Notes: generated by a model not told the origin, from the letters alone. Numbered from the stretch's first letter, positions 46,926 through 58,539 are shown. The stretch is DNA of 64,000 bases from Sequoia sempervirens (GCA_007258455.2 VDFB02321322.1:62001-126000), one strand, 5' to 3'. Numbers and translations: made by a program.

Positions 46926-47872
46926 AAGCAAAAAGGATGGCACAAGACCAAGACAAGTCCAACTAGCATGTAAAATGGTAGAAGCTATGATCAAATTTGC
47001 CTAGTCTATAAGGAACATGCTTGGCACCTTGATAAATTCGCCATACTTAGAGAAAATAAAGAAAAAAATTTCCTAATTCTAGCATTGATATGCTTGGAAA
47101 ATGAGAAAATTCGCCAGAGACATAAGGAGTCATAAAAAATTATGGCAAAATAAAATGGAAGAAAAAGATTTGTCTAAGGCAAAGGCAAGAAAATAACTTA
47201 GAAAAATCAAATTTGCCTTAGATAAAAATAAAAGGCCATAATTAAATTAATTAAAATAAAGGGGTTGAAAGATGACACATGAAAATAATTATTTTAATTA
47301 TTTTAATTTTTAATTTTTAATTTTTCAACACCCAAAAAGAGATGAAATTTGAAATTTGGAAAAAGATAAAAAAGACTTCACTGAACTGACGCCAGATTTG
47401 GAAACTTTCCTGGAGACTGATGCTGAAGATTGAAATTGCCATTCGGAAGCTTAGTGCAAGCCAAGTTCGAACTTGATTTAATGGAAATAATTGGATTTTA
47501 CTAAATAAGTCGAACTTTTCATCTTTATAATGAATTTTACTTCTCATTTTTCAATCATTCAGTTTTCGAAAGAGAAGTTGCAAGAAGGAATTTGAGAAGT
47601 TTGAAGCAAAGTGAAGGAAGCGAATTCATACCAGCCAGCACTATGATCTTGTCCATTTTATTTTTTCCAGAGTATCAGGCAGATTTACTTTCTTCACCTT
47701 ATTCTGGCACGAGAAACTCCGTTCATCTATTTGGATAAATTCTTTCGTTTCTAGCATAATCTTTCATGAAGTTTGATTTGTCACTTAGCTGGAATATTTT
47801 TTCAAGTAATTTAATTTTAATTTTAATATTCTCTTTGTATCTTCTTGCAGATTTATTTTCAAGAGAATAAAA

Positions 47873-50800
47873 ATGAAGTTCGCCAGTAAGGGTTCACAGC
47901 CACAGTCCAAGATCAAATCCAAATGGGAAAACATTATAGACACCGACCTCGGCCATGTTGACTTTAATGATTTTAAGAAAAGAATGTACGGAAGTGATGG
48001 ATTTTTACCTACGCCAATTGCAAGAAGGATGATGCGCAACGGTATTGTTCATGCAGCTAGATTTCCACCAGCAAAAGAGTGTCCAAAGCTCATGGTAGAG
48101 TGTGCATTGCATTATAATGCACAAGAAAGACAGATAGAGGCACTTGATGGAAGAGTACTGGCATATTTGACTGAGCCAGCCATACAAGAGACATTTGGAA
48201 TTCCAGCTTACCACCGGACATCTTATTGAACGAGGGATGATGCACGAAAACTTTATGAAGATCAACAAGCCCTTTGTGCATCAAATATGAACAAGTCCTG
48301 GTTGGAAAAACCCAGACCCACTGCCAAAAAGATGTCGAAGAAGTTGTCTAGAACTGATTTTAAAGAAGAATACAAAGATATTGTCTTATTGTTGAACAAA
48401 ATGGTGGGCAATCCTCAGGGTGCGCCCTTTTAAACTTGGATGTATTATTTCATTGATGAAACAACTTTCGAGGTGAAGATGTTTAATTGGTCAAGGATGA
48501 TCAGTGACAGTCTCCACGAGCAGTTGGTCAACCTGGAGAGAACCAAAACCTTCCATATGAGTTCATATGTCATATATCTGCTTGCAAGGACCTACAATAC
48601 GCTGGCCTGATTTGCAAAGGCATAGTCGGCAATGGCGAAGGAGAGTTCAAGTCCTACGATTACTATCCGCAGTTATAGTTGAAGGAGAAGTCACACTTCA
48701 GACGGGCGCATGATGCCTTTCTTATGTATATCACTCGAATTCTCCAAGGAGGAACACATCAGAGGCTCACCCGTGAGGCCAAAAGTTTGATCAGCAAATA
48801 TGGATCCCGGTTTATCCAATTTCCCAGATTTACATACATCAGGATTCAAGGATTCACAGGTTGCCCATACAGATTGCCAATCTATCCTACCAACAAAATG
48901 GTTTTGCTGGAAGTTTTGAGGCAATTGGAGACATATCAGAATATCCAAAGGCCAAAGCAGAAAGCAGCTGTCACTTTTCCACTCTTTATTGGAAACATGG
49001 AGGAATCATGTCCATCGGCGCAAGTAGTAGAAAGTGCTCGATTGGAGATACAAAGATACCCGTTCATATCCTACAAGCCTAGAGTTGACTTCGATCCACT
49101 TCATCACATTGGAACTGTGGACGAAGGGAAATATAAACACATAATTGACTTAGAAGACTTTTGAGAAAATGCCACTAATGAATATGACGTAAGAAAAAGA
49201 CTGTGGTCAAGGTTGCCGCTGGATATGATAAGGATGACAGAACTCTTCCGAGTACCTGATTAGCTGGATGATGATGGAATATATGTGCAGCCGGGCTTTG
49301 ATGAAAGACAACCGCTTCCTCCTGTGAGGTGGTCTGAGCCTGAGGTTGGTGACCTGACAACATTCATGAGGCCTGTATTCAAATATTCCCAATGGTGGAT
49401 GGACCATCAAGTACAAGCTTTACAGCAGAGGAATGTGCAATTCACATATGACTTGATGGGTGAGGCAAAGTCCTGTTCCTCAAATGCTGGTGCATCTCAT
49501 GGAGGTGAACCAACGAATGCTGCCAACCTGAAAAAGAGAAAAGAAATTGATGACTCTGCAAAGCAGAACAAGAAGAAAACAATAGATGAAGGACCTGCTC
49601 AAAAGAAGCAGAAATCCAAGCCCCTTCATTCGGCTACATCCATAAATGTAGATGAAATATTAATCATGGAAGAAGAGTCTTGGGAGCAAGTCAGAATTCC
49701 CTCGCCAGTTTTGGAAAGAGATATGGAGCCAATGCAATTGGAAGATGATGATCATCCCTCTCCTACAGGCACAGAGATTCGGGAGTCGGACAATGACATG
49801 GATATCATGGATGGAGAATTTGAAGAAGGGATGATTTTCGCTCTCAAGGGAATCCGGGAAGATCCATCCGTGCAAGAAGTTCAGGATATGCTAGAAGTTC
49901 AGGATATGCAGGACGTCCAAGATCATTAGGAAGATGGAATTGAACAGTCAACCATCCTAGATTGGCTGAAAGAGAGATTAAAGATAAAGGCGCCAGTAGA
50001 GGTATCAGAAGAAGATGACACTGCAGACTTCTTGGCGAGGCTAGAGCAGACTGCCACAAGAAAGCTAGCCAAGAAATTTTCTGCCATACTAAGAGATGAG
50101 GCTGGTAACCGTACAGTGGAGATTGCAGTGCCTAAAGTTGATAAATTCCAAGACGAGATTGCGCCAAACGAATATGCCATCACAACTATTGATATTGGTC
50201 CGACAACAAAAGGACAAGAAGTTGAGGACCTGGATAATTCTGGTGCCACCATCAAGACTAGGCTGGAGAAAGAAGTGGCGAAGAAAAGGGAATATAAAAG
50301 AGAGATTGAGCGTTTGAAAGAATATATCCAACATTTAACCAGGCCACTCAATCAAGGTGACCAATTAGCACCTCCACTTCCAAACTCTTCATAGGAACCA
50401 ATCAGAAATTTTGAAGACGAGTTGACTACAGCCAGAGAAACTAAAGAATGGATGGTAGGAAAGAAAGAAGAAGCGATGGCATTCATAGAGAAGTTGGCAT
50501 ATGTTTATGAGCAAACTTCCTTTTTGCTATCACGAGTGGCAAACTTGGCGGAAGCATGGGATGGCCTCCAAGAATCCAAAATAAAATTATCCCATGTCTT
50601 CAAGAGATAAAGGGCATTCCAAAGCAGAGATTGATTGATGAGAAGATTATTGAAGCTAGAGTTGCATATGATTTCAGCAGCTGGTACTATGCACTAATCT
50701 CACAAGGGGAAGTCTTGGAAAGAGTAAAGGAAGATGGCGCCAAAATTGAAGAGCAAGCAAAGGAGATTCGGAGTAAGATTTTCCAAATGCCTGCGGATGT

Positions 50801-51128
50801 ACTTGACAAAGATATTGTTCGAAGAAAACACTTGCAGCCGGAAAATTTAAAGGATAAAGTTCAAAGAATTTTCTCTACCACTTCCGGGCCAATCATGAAG
50901 GAAAATTTGACCAAAGCATTCAGCTTCCTGACCGTTTGAGACACTTTCTTGCTGCATGAATCAGAATGGACAATCACCTTTGTAGCATGTGCAGAAAGTC
51001 TAGACTTGCTAGAGTACAAAGTTAGCATGTTGCCGGATATTTCCATGGAAGAAGTCAGCATGATCGTGTCCAGGTTCACCGAACGTAGCGCTTTGCGAGT
51101 GGAAAAGGATGCAACTACAAGTGCATGA
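47873..51128 (+). pseudogene. Unknown 1,085-codon protein gene in unit 2
   Basis: Same unknown family as 40081-43297, collinear from MKFASKGSQPQSKIKSKW to the C-terminal EYKVSMLPDISMEEVSMIV. The start is taken at ATG 47873, which aligns with residue 13 of the unit 1 frame. Basic segment LKKRKEIDDSAKQNKKK and coiled coil (50230-50340) are kept. An extra short repeat VQDMLEVQDMQDVQD lies near 49876-49920. Damage differs from unit 1: frame changes near 48596 and 50575, and stops at 48227, near 48432, 48676, 49162, 49261, 49927, 50392 and 50937. So the two copies decayed separately after descending from coding ancestors. Confidence 0.7.
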
Positions 51129-52100
51129 AGTTCTCTGCAGTTAGCTGATTGTTGTTTAGGCAACCCTAATTAGGGTTTAGTTATTTTGAATCTGGGCCGT
51201 TAATCTCATTTTAATCTTGGCCATTCATTGTACTCGGAAAACTACCCCCCCACTCTCTCATCTTTGATATATAGATATAGAAGATAACATGATATAGAGG
51301 ATTAGAGGAGATAGAAGAGATTGTAGAGCAATAGAGCATAGATAATAAGAGAGAGAGTTTTATGAAATTGTTGCTAAAGACTATCTTGATAATAAAGTTC
51401 ATAATGCATGAGATGCTTTGAATCCTTTCATTGTCAAATGGTTGCATGGTTGCATATTTCTCTTCCTCGTAAAGAAGATTTGAATTAGAATCTTATCCAA
51501 ATGCATGTTAAGAGAATGATAGATTGATAGTAAAGATTAGTGAAACTTAGCTCATACTTTCTTTGAGTGGATGCTTTTCATTCAATGCGTAAAGTTAGAC
51601 TGAGCTTTTGATGTGGATGCTTCAATTTTTACTTCGAATAATGTTGTTCTATTGATGGTATTGTTCGTAGTAAAGAAATCTTAAGCACAAATCCTAGAAG
51701 ATTGCACTTGCTTTATGTAGTTGTCGTTTAGCGTGGCAAAACAAAGTATTGTTTATTTAGTTTCACTCAATCCTTGCCGTCTCTTGATTTCGTAGGAATA
51801 GCATAGGATTTCTAAACCCTTACTCTTTTTTTCACTTTTTTTATCTAAAGTCAGAAAATTCCAAAATGATACTGCATTCGCGTCTTTGCTTTTTTGAGTA
51901 ACTTGCCAAAGTAAATCCCTATTGTGTCCCCGGCAAATCACATCAACCACAGAGCTTGTCCACACCTAACTGAAACATTGGAATTGTCGTATGATCTTTC
52001 TTGCAGTCTTAGCATACGAGGTAGTTTTTCAAGAGGGGATAGAGCGTCTTTGGACACTTTATTCTAGAATGTTTGTTGTGTCATAAAACACGCATCAACA

Positions 52101-52903
52101 AGTCTAAATATGCTAGAAGTCTTCTTGACAAGTTTCGGATGCAAGATTGTAAACCTGCCTCCACACCTATGGAGAAGGGGCTAAAGTTGTCAGCCAAGTC
52201 TGATTCCCCCCTGGTGGATGAAACAGAATTCAGACAACTAGTGGGCAGCCTCATCTACCTCACTGCCACTAGACCTGATATCAGTTTTGCCGTGACCTAC
52301 ATTTCTCGCTTCATGACAGCCCCCAAAGCTGATCATTGGGTTGCAGCGAAGCGTGTGTTGCGATATGTTAAGGGCACTTCAGATTATGGTATTTTGTATC
52401 GCAGGTGCAAGGATCCAAAGCTGATTGGTTATACAGACTCAAATTGGGTAGGTTCAATGGTTGACAAAAAATCCACTTCTGGATATGTATGCAGTTTGGG
52501 TACAGGTGTTGTAACATGGACCAGCAACAAGCAACAAGCAGTGGCTCTTTCCTCAACTGAAGCAGAATATCAAGGAACAGTTAAGGCAGCATGTGAGGCA
52601 GTTTGGGTTCGCAGAATGCTTTGTAACATGCAAATGTCACAAGCAAGTCTTTCTCCCTTGTACACTGATAATCAAGGGGTGCTCAAACTAGCCAAAAATC
52701 CAATCTTCCATGAATGTACCAAGCATGTCGAGCTTCATTGTCACTACATCCGCAAGCTGGTAGAAGACGGATCAGTTCAGTTGGAGTATGTTCCAACAAA
52801 GGATCAAACTGCAAATATTCTCACCAAGTCTTTGAGCCTGGATAAGTTTGTCAAATTCAGGGGGCAACTTGGTGTTGTTGATCGATTGACCATTAAGGGA
52901 GGG
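52101..52903 (+). pseudogene. Copia RT end and RNase H
   Basis: KYARSLLDKFRMQDCKPAST, RQLVGSLIYLTATRPDISFA, then RNase H with LIGYTDSNWVGSMVDKKSTS, AVALSSTEAEYQG, YTDNQGVLKLAKNPIFHE and the C-terminal LTKSLSLDKFVKFRGQLGV. Open over 278 codons to TGT-TAG at the LTR start. AAGGGAGGG just before 52904 is the polypurine tract. This part is intact in itself. Confidence 0.95.
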
Positions 52904-53107
52904 TGTTAGAATAATATATCTCTATATAGTTAATGGTCAATAATATAATGTAATTAGTTAGTTCAGATTTCTTTATATCTTGTCTGCAATAGTTAGTAGG
53001 TAGAGGTTGTTAAGACATCTTAAATGTCTACAGTAATTTGTTTCCTCTATATATTGTAATCTTTTCTTCTTGTTAATGCAAGTTCTTACCAATTCACTTT
53101 ATGAACA
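52904..53107 (+). repeat. 3' LTR of the copia element
   Basis: 204 bp, TGTTAGAATAATATATCTC to CTTTATGAACA, preceded by the purine tract and followed by the target copy CTGTT. Confidence 0.95.
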
Positions 53108-53848
53108 CTGTTATGAAGGAGTTCTGAGCAGATTCGAAGTCGTCTTCAAGCTGATACCTGCCATGGTGTCCTGATTTCGCAGGTTTGAGACATCCTTGGG
53201 TTCACTGTGTCTTATCCTTTGTTGCTATGTTATCAAATGGCTTTGTAAATCAATGAATCACTGTTCATACTGTTTGATCAGTTCATAGGATGCAAACAAT
53301 TGCTTGTAATGTTACCTCAGTCTGAAATCAGTCCATTATTAACTGCCATGGTTTTCTGAGTCATAATATTTCATATCAGATGTGCATAATTCTCAGAAAC
53401 AGTCTTTTAGAAGTCTGAAATCTCTGTCTTGTCAATCTGCAATTTGCTATTATGAGGTCTGGGTGTTTATGGTGTTGTTACCTTTGTTTCTGAGCAATAG
53501 AAACAACCTATCAGCATTGTATTTGGACAATATTAATTTCTGGGCATTTCTGGGAGGTCTGATTATAATTTTCTGAGCAACATTACATTGGAAAATCAGT
53601 ACTTTCTATCACTCAGATTTGGATCATTTGGGTCTGCATTTGTATATCAGCAAATAGATACCTTGTATGACAATTCAAATTAAAGTATGAAACCTGGTTG
53701 TCAAATGTGATATGCATTTCATTTACATATTGACCTAACATATGCAATGGAATGTAAGTGTTTGATAATGTCCCATGTGTAAAACTAAAAATTAATCGAA
53801 CAAATTCGCAAAGCCAAAACTCAGATCGGGGTGGGACATTACAATGAA

Positions 53849-54690
53849 CCATGTGTTCAAAAATCAATTGAGGAAGTTTGTCTTGGTATTTTTTTGATAA
53901 TAGTTTTTGATCTATAGCAAAACATGGAAGGAACATCTACAACATTTGGATGAAATTTTGGGAATTTTGGAGCAACAATTTTATTTTCTAAGGAATACAA
54001 ATGTGAGCTTGGATTAACAAAGATTCTATATTCAAGACATATAATGAGTGCTAAAGGAGTGCAAATAGATCAGCAAAAGATTCAAGCTAGTTTAGATTAG
54101 CCTCCATGGACCAATTTGATGCAATTGAGAAGGTTCTTTGGCAGTGTAGCTACTACTGAAGATTTGTAAAAAAATTCTCTCAATTAGCCATTCCCTTCAC
54201 ACATTTGACCAAGAAGGAAGAATTTTCCTAGACAAAGAAACAAATAAATAGGCTTTTGATAAACTCAACAAAGTAGTGAGTTCATGTCCTGTACTAGATA
54301 TTCCAAACTTCTCACTTCCTTCTGTTCTAGAATGTGATGCTTCTCATTAAGGAATTGAAGCAATGTTAATGCAAAAAGAGCATCCAATAGCTTTTGAAAG
54401 GAGAACACTAAAAGACAATGAAAAAGAGATATTTCATCTATGATAAATAGATGCTAGCCTAATGCATGTTCTTGACAAATTTAGGCAATTTCTAGTTTGT
54501 GGAAGGTTGGTGGAAAAAACAGATCACAATAGTTTGAAGTTTTTTCTTAGCTAAAGAGATCTAAAAGATAGACAACAAAATTGGGTAAGTAAGCTTCAAG
54601 CCTATAACTTTAATATGTCAAAGGTAAGAATAATGCAATAGACAACTCTCTATATGTTGATTATCAAAGATTTCTCTTGAGTGGAAAGCT
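53849..54690 (+). pseudogene. RT end and RNase H of chromovirus G
   Basis: Continues the RT cut at 32139: NHVFKNQLRKFVLVFF at 53849, with the catalytic DD region decayed beyond it. Fragments in several frames follow the gypsy order: the connection region near 54110, the RNase H start near 54300 (LECDASH), KTDHNSLKFF-like sequence near 54520, and LQAYNF near 54598. Many stops and indels. Confidence 0.8.
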
Positions 54691-55168
54691 AACATAATAG
54701 TAGAATGTGGGAAGGATGCATTAGCCACTGATATTCTTGAAGAAAAGATCCAAGCTGATAGGTATAAGGTAGCAAATAATCTTATTCTATAGAAAGACAA
54801 ATCCTATCTTACCCCAAGATCGAAGGTTAAGGATAAAGTTTTGAAGGCCACACATGACACACCACCAATAGGGCATCAAGGTTACTTCAAGACCTACATT
54901 CTTAGGTATATCCAAGAATGCCTTACCTACCAACAAAACATATTTTTCCTATAGGGTTATTGCAGCCTTTACCAATTTGAACCCGAAATGAGAAAGTATC
55001 TCAATGGATTTTATTACAAGACTCCCTAAGGCACAAGGTAAAGACTATATATATGTTTTGGTTGATAGACTTACTAAATATGGTCATTTTTTTGCCATAT
55101 CCACATAGTTTAAAGCACCTCAAGTGGTTGATTTATTTTTCAAAGTGGTTTTTGATTGTACAAACTAT
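54690..55168 (+). pseudogene. Integrase N-terminus of chromovirus G
   Basis: Decayed integrase: zinc-region remnant near 54840-54930 (ATHDTPPIGHQGYFKTY, then ECLTYQQN), the first Asp region [20 protein letters not shown] near 55000, then YGHFFAIST. The hAT insertion at 55171 interrupts the frame two residues after FDCTN. Confidence 0.82.
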
Positions 55169-55170
55169 AG

Positions 55171-56006
55171 TCCTTACCTGGGACGGCCCCCAATGAGCCG
55201 CCTTCGACGGTGACGCTTCGAGACGCTGACGCCAGCGAAACGTCCCCCCGCTGTCTCCCCATCCCTCCGCCGTCTCCTAAACATTTCCTTCAAAAGGAGA
55301 CTTCGTCGCATCTCGAAGTCTTCTAGGCATCTCCAAGACTCCAAGTTTCCCACGTCCCCTATTAAAATAATAATTTAAAAAAAAAAATTAAAAAACAAAG
55401 ATTTACATAGTTAAATTTAAAGTTTAATATAAATATAATATATTATATTATTAAATTTTTAAGACTTCCTTTAGTTTAGATGAGTTTGAGCATTTGGGGT
55501 CCCCGTCCGACAGTTCCTGTGATGAGGAGATTGGCATGGAGCTTGGAGTTGGAGATGATTAGATCATTAGAGGCATCAGGCCATTAGCTATTTAGTATTT
55601 TGTTTTTGAAGTTTGAACATTGTTGTGTTGATAACTTGATACTTGATTGTAATTATGAATCATAACTATGAAATTCTGAAATTCAAATTATGAAACAGCT
55701 AGTTCTCGTTCCAATCACAATGTCTATTAAGTTACAAGTATATTTTCATTTTGGTTTTCATTGTTTCAATGTTCACTAGTTCAATGAAATCATTACAATG
55801 TGTTTAAACTCTAAAATTTACTTATTCCTTAGGCTTTTACAGTTATACATCTTTTTATAACTAATTTTTCAAGTACCTTTTGCGCGTATTTCTTTAACGC
55901 GACCGCTTCCTTTGCCGCTCGCCACCCTCGCCGCCTAAACGAAGCACCTCGCCACTAAACCCGCCCCTCGGCTGCCCTCTAATTTCTCGTCTCCCTCAAC
56001 TCCGGG
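55171..56006 (+). mobile_element. Small hAT-derived element (about 0.84 kb)
   Basis: Flanked by AACTATAG (55163-55170) and AACTATGC (56007-56014), six of eight bases equal, as for an aged 8-bp hAT duplication. It splits the integrase of G, whose frame resumes at YAKNIVSDKDSRF. Both ends are GC-rich with GACGGC and CGTCCCCCC motifs like the other hATs. An acidic coding remnant at 55479-55562 (DEFEHLGSPSDSSCDEEIG, ending in a stop) resembles the acidic tail of the transposase at 1-1185, so this looks like an internally deleted copy. The terminal repeats match only weakly. Confidence 0.65.
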
Positions 56007-56014
56007 AACTATGC

Positions 56015-56460
56015 TAAAAACATAGTAAGTGATAAAGATAGTAGGTTCCTCAACTTGTTTTGGCAAGAACTCTTTCATTTGACAAGAACTAAATTGTCTC
56101 CAAGTACTAGTTATCATCCATTGACTGATGGATAGACGAAAATAGTCAACAAATGGATTGAAGGCTATTTAAGAAATTATGTATTAGGACATCAGACAAC
56201 TCAGATAAAATGGCTTTATTTGAGGGAACATTGTTACAAAATTACATATCATATGTCCATTAGGATGACACCTTTCAAGGCCTTATATGGTTATGATGCT
56301 TTATCCTTTGTGGATTTGATCATCATAGTAGAGTACCAAGGGCAAAAGATTTGGTCAAGTAAAGATGGGAAATGTTTAAATCACTCAAAGAGAGCATAAG
56401 AGAGCACAAAATCAGCAAAAGTTATATGTTGATCAGCATCAAATTGAAAGAATATTTGAA
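56015..56460 (+). pseudogene. Integrase C-terminal core of chromovirus G
   Basis: Resumes after the hAT: KNIVSDKDSRF, LFWQELFHLTRTKLSPSTSY, HPLTDG, a stop where QTK would follow, then YHMSIRMTPFKALYGYDA. The catalytic Asp and Glu regions can be recognised. Several later stops and shifts. Confidence 0.85.
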
Positions 56461-56469
56461 GTAGGAGAT

Positions 56470-56865
56470 ATGGCCTTCCTAAGGCTACAACCTTATAGAC
56501 AACCTTCTTTGAAAACGAGTGATGAAGCGAAGTTAAAACTAAGGTTCTATGGCCCTTACACAATCAAGCGAAGAATTGGGGAGGTGGCATATGAACTGAA
56601 ATTGCCAAACAACAATAAGATTCATACCATATTTCATGTCTCTTGTTTAAAAAGAGTACTTGGAAACCAAATTATTCCTTCAATAGAGCTACCCACACTG
56701 GATGATGAAGGGAAACTGATTTTGATTCCTAAGGCTATTGTAAATTTCAAAGAAAGAGAACTTAGGAACAAAACAATGATAGAATATTTGACCCAATTGA
56801 AAAATATTCCTGAAGAGAATGCCACAAGGGAGGGTGCAGAAATTCTTCGGCATCCTATTTTGTGA
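56470..56865 (+). pseudogene. Integrase tail and chromodomain of chromovirus G
   Basis: Open for 131 codons. FLRLQPYRQPSLKTSDEAKL, FYGPYTIKRRIGEVAYELKL and IHTIFHVSCLKRVLG are the GPY/F integrase tail. The chromodomain follows in diverged form (ELRNKTMIEYLTQLKNIP, ENATREGAEIL), where the aromatic-rich VKW of element A reads TQL. Then LLEDKQSWEG precedes the 3' LTR. Confidence 0.9.
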
Positions 56866-56900
56866 TTGCTTGAGGACAAGCAATCTTGGGAAGGACAGAA

Positions 56901-57330
56901 TATAATGTCCTCGCTCCAAAAATTAAACTCAAATTAAATGTTAATAATTTATTAAGGCAATGAAAAGGGATGCAGCTGTGAGCAATCGCTATAGGGCAAA
57001 GGAGATTAAAAATGCTGATAAGATGTTTTGAATAAGACAAAATCAAAACAGCTATAAGACAAAAACAAAAATCCAATCGCATGCTTTTATCCTAGCATAA
57101 GAAAACAAAAGGAAATCATAAGGTAAAAAGGAATTGCAAAAAACTAAAGGCAGTTGATTCCAATAAAAGAATTAATTAATATTCTTAAATGAAACTATAA
57201 TTAAAGGTCAAAGGGCTTGTGAAGAGTTGTGACTATAAAAGAAGAAAGCTATTTAAGCAAGACCAAGCAAGGAGAAGGAGCATATGGGGGAAACATTTTT
57301 ACTATCTAATTTTTGCCTTGCCTTTGATAC
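56901..57330 (+). repeat. 3' LTR of chromovirus G, partial
   Basis: TATAATGTCCTCGCTCC directly follows the purine-rich end of pol (GGGAAGGACAGAA) and matches TGTAATGTCC with G changed to A. ACTATAAAAGAAG near 57231 could be its TATA box. The right end is not found. It is cut or merges into the next sequence near 57330. Confidence 0.6.
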
Positions 57331-57540
57331 CACATGTAACGGGCCAGACATCCAATCATAGAAATATGCCGAATTATAATAGAAATGCACAAGGAAAAAT
57401 GTATGGTGGGCATTAATATACCAAAATATTCGATAGCTCTAGAAAATACTTGGGATAGGGTTATGCAATACAAATAGTCCTCATGAAGACACCCCATAAG
57501 GTCTTCTTCCAATATGAGAGTCAAACCATCTATAATTCAC
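57315..57540 (-). repeat. Possible LTR end with primer site, minus strand
   Basis: The minus strand reads GGCCCGTTACA, a two-base spacer, then TGGTATCAAAGGCAAGGC, which resembles an LTR end followed by a Met-type primer site. No partner LTR or coding domain was found, so this may be a stub of an element or a chance match. Confidence 0.3.
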
Positions 57541-57572
57541 TATCTCAATATCTCACCTGATACCCTTTCATC

Positions 57573-58420
57573 ATGGATCCAACACATATTGCTCCACTCA
57601 CTCCATACAACTACTATAGTTGAAAATCACAAATGGAGATACATCAGAAGAAATCAAGGTTATACAGAGTGACCATGGGTACAAAACTCAAATCTTAAGT
57701 TGTTGTTGAGAAGAGAAAGTGGTTTAACAATGGTGATCAAGCTTTTGGGACATTATGCATGTCTATGTCTCTTGATCTTCTCTTTCATGTTGAATCTTGC
57801 ACCACACCCAATCAAATCTAGACTCAATTAGAGTCTTTGTTTGGAAAGCATGATACTATGAGAGGATTTTAGTTGGAGAATGAGCTTATTGGCTTGACTC
57901 CTCGAGAATTTGATAGCATTCAGGACTTCTTCACCAAACTCAAGTCTCTCAAATTGCAGTTGGCGCGGTGTGGTATTGAAAAGGAGGACACTCGGTTGAT
58001 TCTTTCCACCTTGCTAAGCTTGGTCTTGATTATTCAATTTTTGTTTCTACCTTTTATGCCACAAGAGATGCACTTGGTTCCAAATTCACTATGCCTTCAC
58101 TTGATGATTTTGCTACATCACTCACTCGGGAGTAGGCAAAGTTGGTACAGATGGGCTCATTGAAGTCTTCCACATCACAAGCTCTTATTGCATCACCAAG
58201 CTCTAGAGATTTGAAGGCTCCAAATGGAAAAGGAAAGAAACAGAAACAGAAGGATTCCAAGTCACATGAGCAAGCCAAGGAATCACATTCATAGGATACC
58301 TCAAATTCTTCTTCCTCTTCTAAGAGGGACTCATCTAAGAAGGATCGACCAAAATGTGCATATTGCACAAAGACAGAACATGATGAGCATCAGGCTGTTA
58401 AAATGATTGATGATTTCATC
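57573..58420 (+). pseudogene. Copia gag of element H
   Basis: UBN2-type gag: LENELIGLTPREFDSIQDFF and TKLKSLKLQLARCGIEKEDT at 57870-57980, then a frame change, ATRDALGSKFTMPSLDDFAT in another frame, a Lys/Ser-rich region (58210-58340), and a knuckle remnant CAYCTKTEHDEHQ near 58356. Stops near 57620, 57680 and 57870 and the frame change disable it. Confidence 0.8.
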
Positions 58421-58539
58421 TTCTATAGAAGAACAATATTCAATTGCCTTCATCCTCTTCTTCACATCATCAAACCTTCCAAGAATCGTGGTCATTTAGC
58501 ACGTGGAGACAACATGAATGGCTTACAAAGTCCTTCAAA

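Larger units (their letters stand above)
45850..52100 (+). mobile_element. 6.25 kb unit 2: putative giant solo LTR with a gene
   Basis: Exact target duplication AGTCT (45845-45849 and 52101-52105), different from unit 1, so the two insertions are independent. Ends TGTTGTGACCTATTTCACAC and ACGCATCAACA. Same internal order as unit 1. No internal copy of its ends. Removal restores the copia RT frame between IFISQS and KYARSLL. Confidence 0.78.
33160..53107 (+). mobile_element. Ty1/copia element (about 5.4 kb net), hosting three insertions
   Basis: Short LTRs of 203 and 204 bp, exact target duplication CTGTT (33155-33159 and 53108-53112), Met primer site, gag, protease, integrase, RT and RNase H in copia order. 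Subtracting solo LTR E (35767-37760) and the two 6.3 kb units (37951-44269, 45850-52100) with their target copies leaves 5,369 bp, normal for copia. By eye the two LTRs differ at about eight bases and one indel, so it is younger than the chromoviruses. Confidence 0.95.
32140..53843 (+). repeat. Solo LTR F (about 1.75 kb net), split by copia
   Basis: Left piece 32140-33159 starts TGTAATGTCCCCTTTTCC, right piece 53113-53843 ends GGTGGGACATTACA. Exact target duplication ATGAA, and excision restores RT continuity of element G. It has the hairpin CTTACTATTTATAGTAAG at 32351-32368, ATTATAAAAGGG near 32722 as TATA box, and GAGGACGAAAACCC near 32837. The copia at 33160-53107 is inserted in its U5 side. 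Confidence 0.92.
30870..57330 (+). mobile_element. Chromovirus G, 3' part, heavily interrupted
   Basis: Pieces of one gypsy pol sequence resume across three insertions: gag end, protease and RT (30890-32139), RT end, RNase H and integrase (53849-55168), integrase end and chromodomain (56015-56865), then the start of the 3' LTR at 56901. The open frame continues at each insertion junction, which shows these are one element. It is the host of solo LTR F and of the small hAT and so is among the oldest elements here. Gag N-terminus and 5' LTR are absent, and its left edge against element D lies at 30770-30890. Confidence 0.85.

Noticed and set aside
46191..46962. Minus-strand open frame of 195 codons over the GTCCGCC tract
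   Set aside because: A repetitive GGRT-type peptide produced by the DNA repeat. No matching frame in unit 1.
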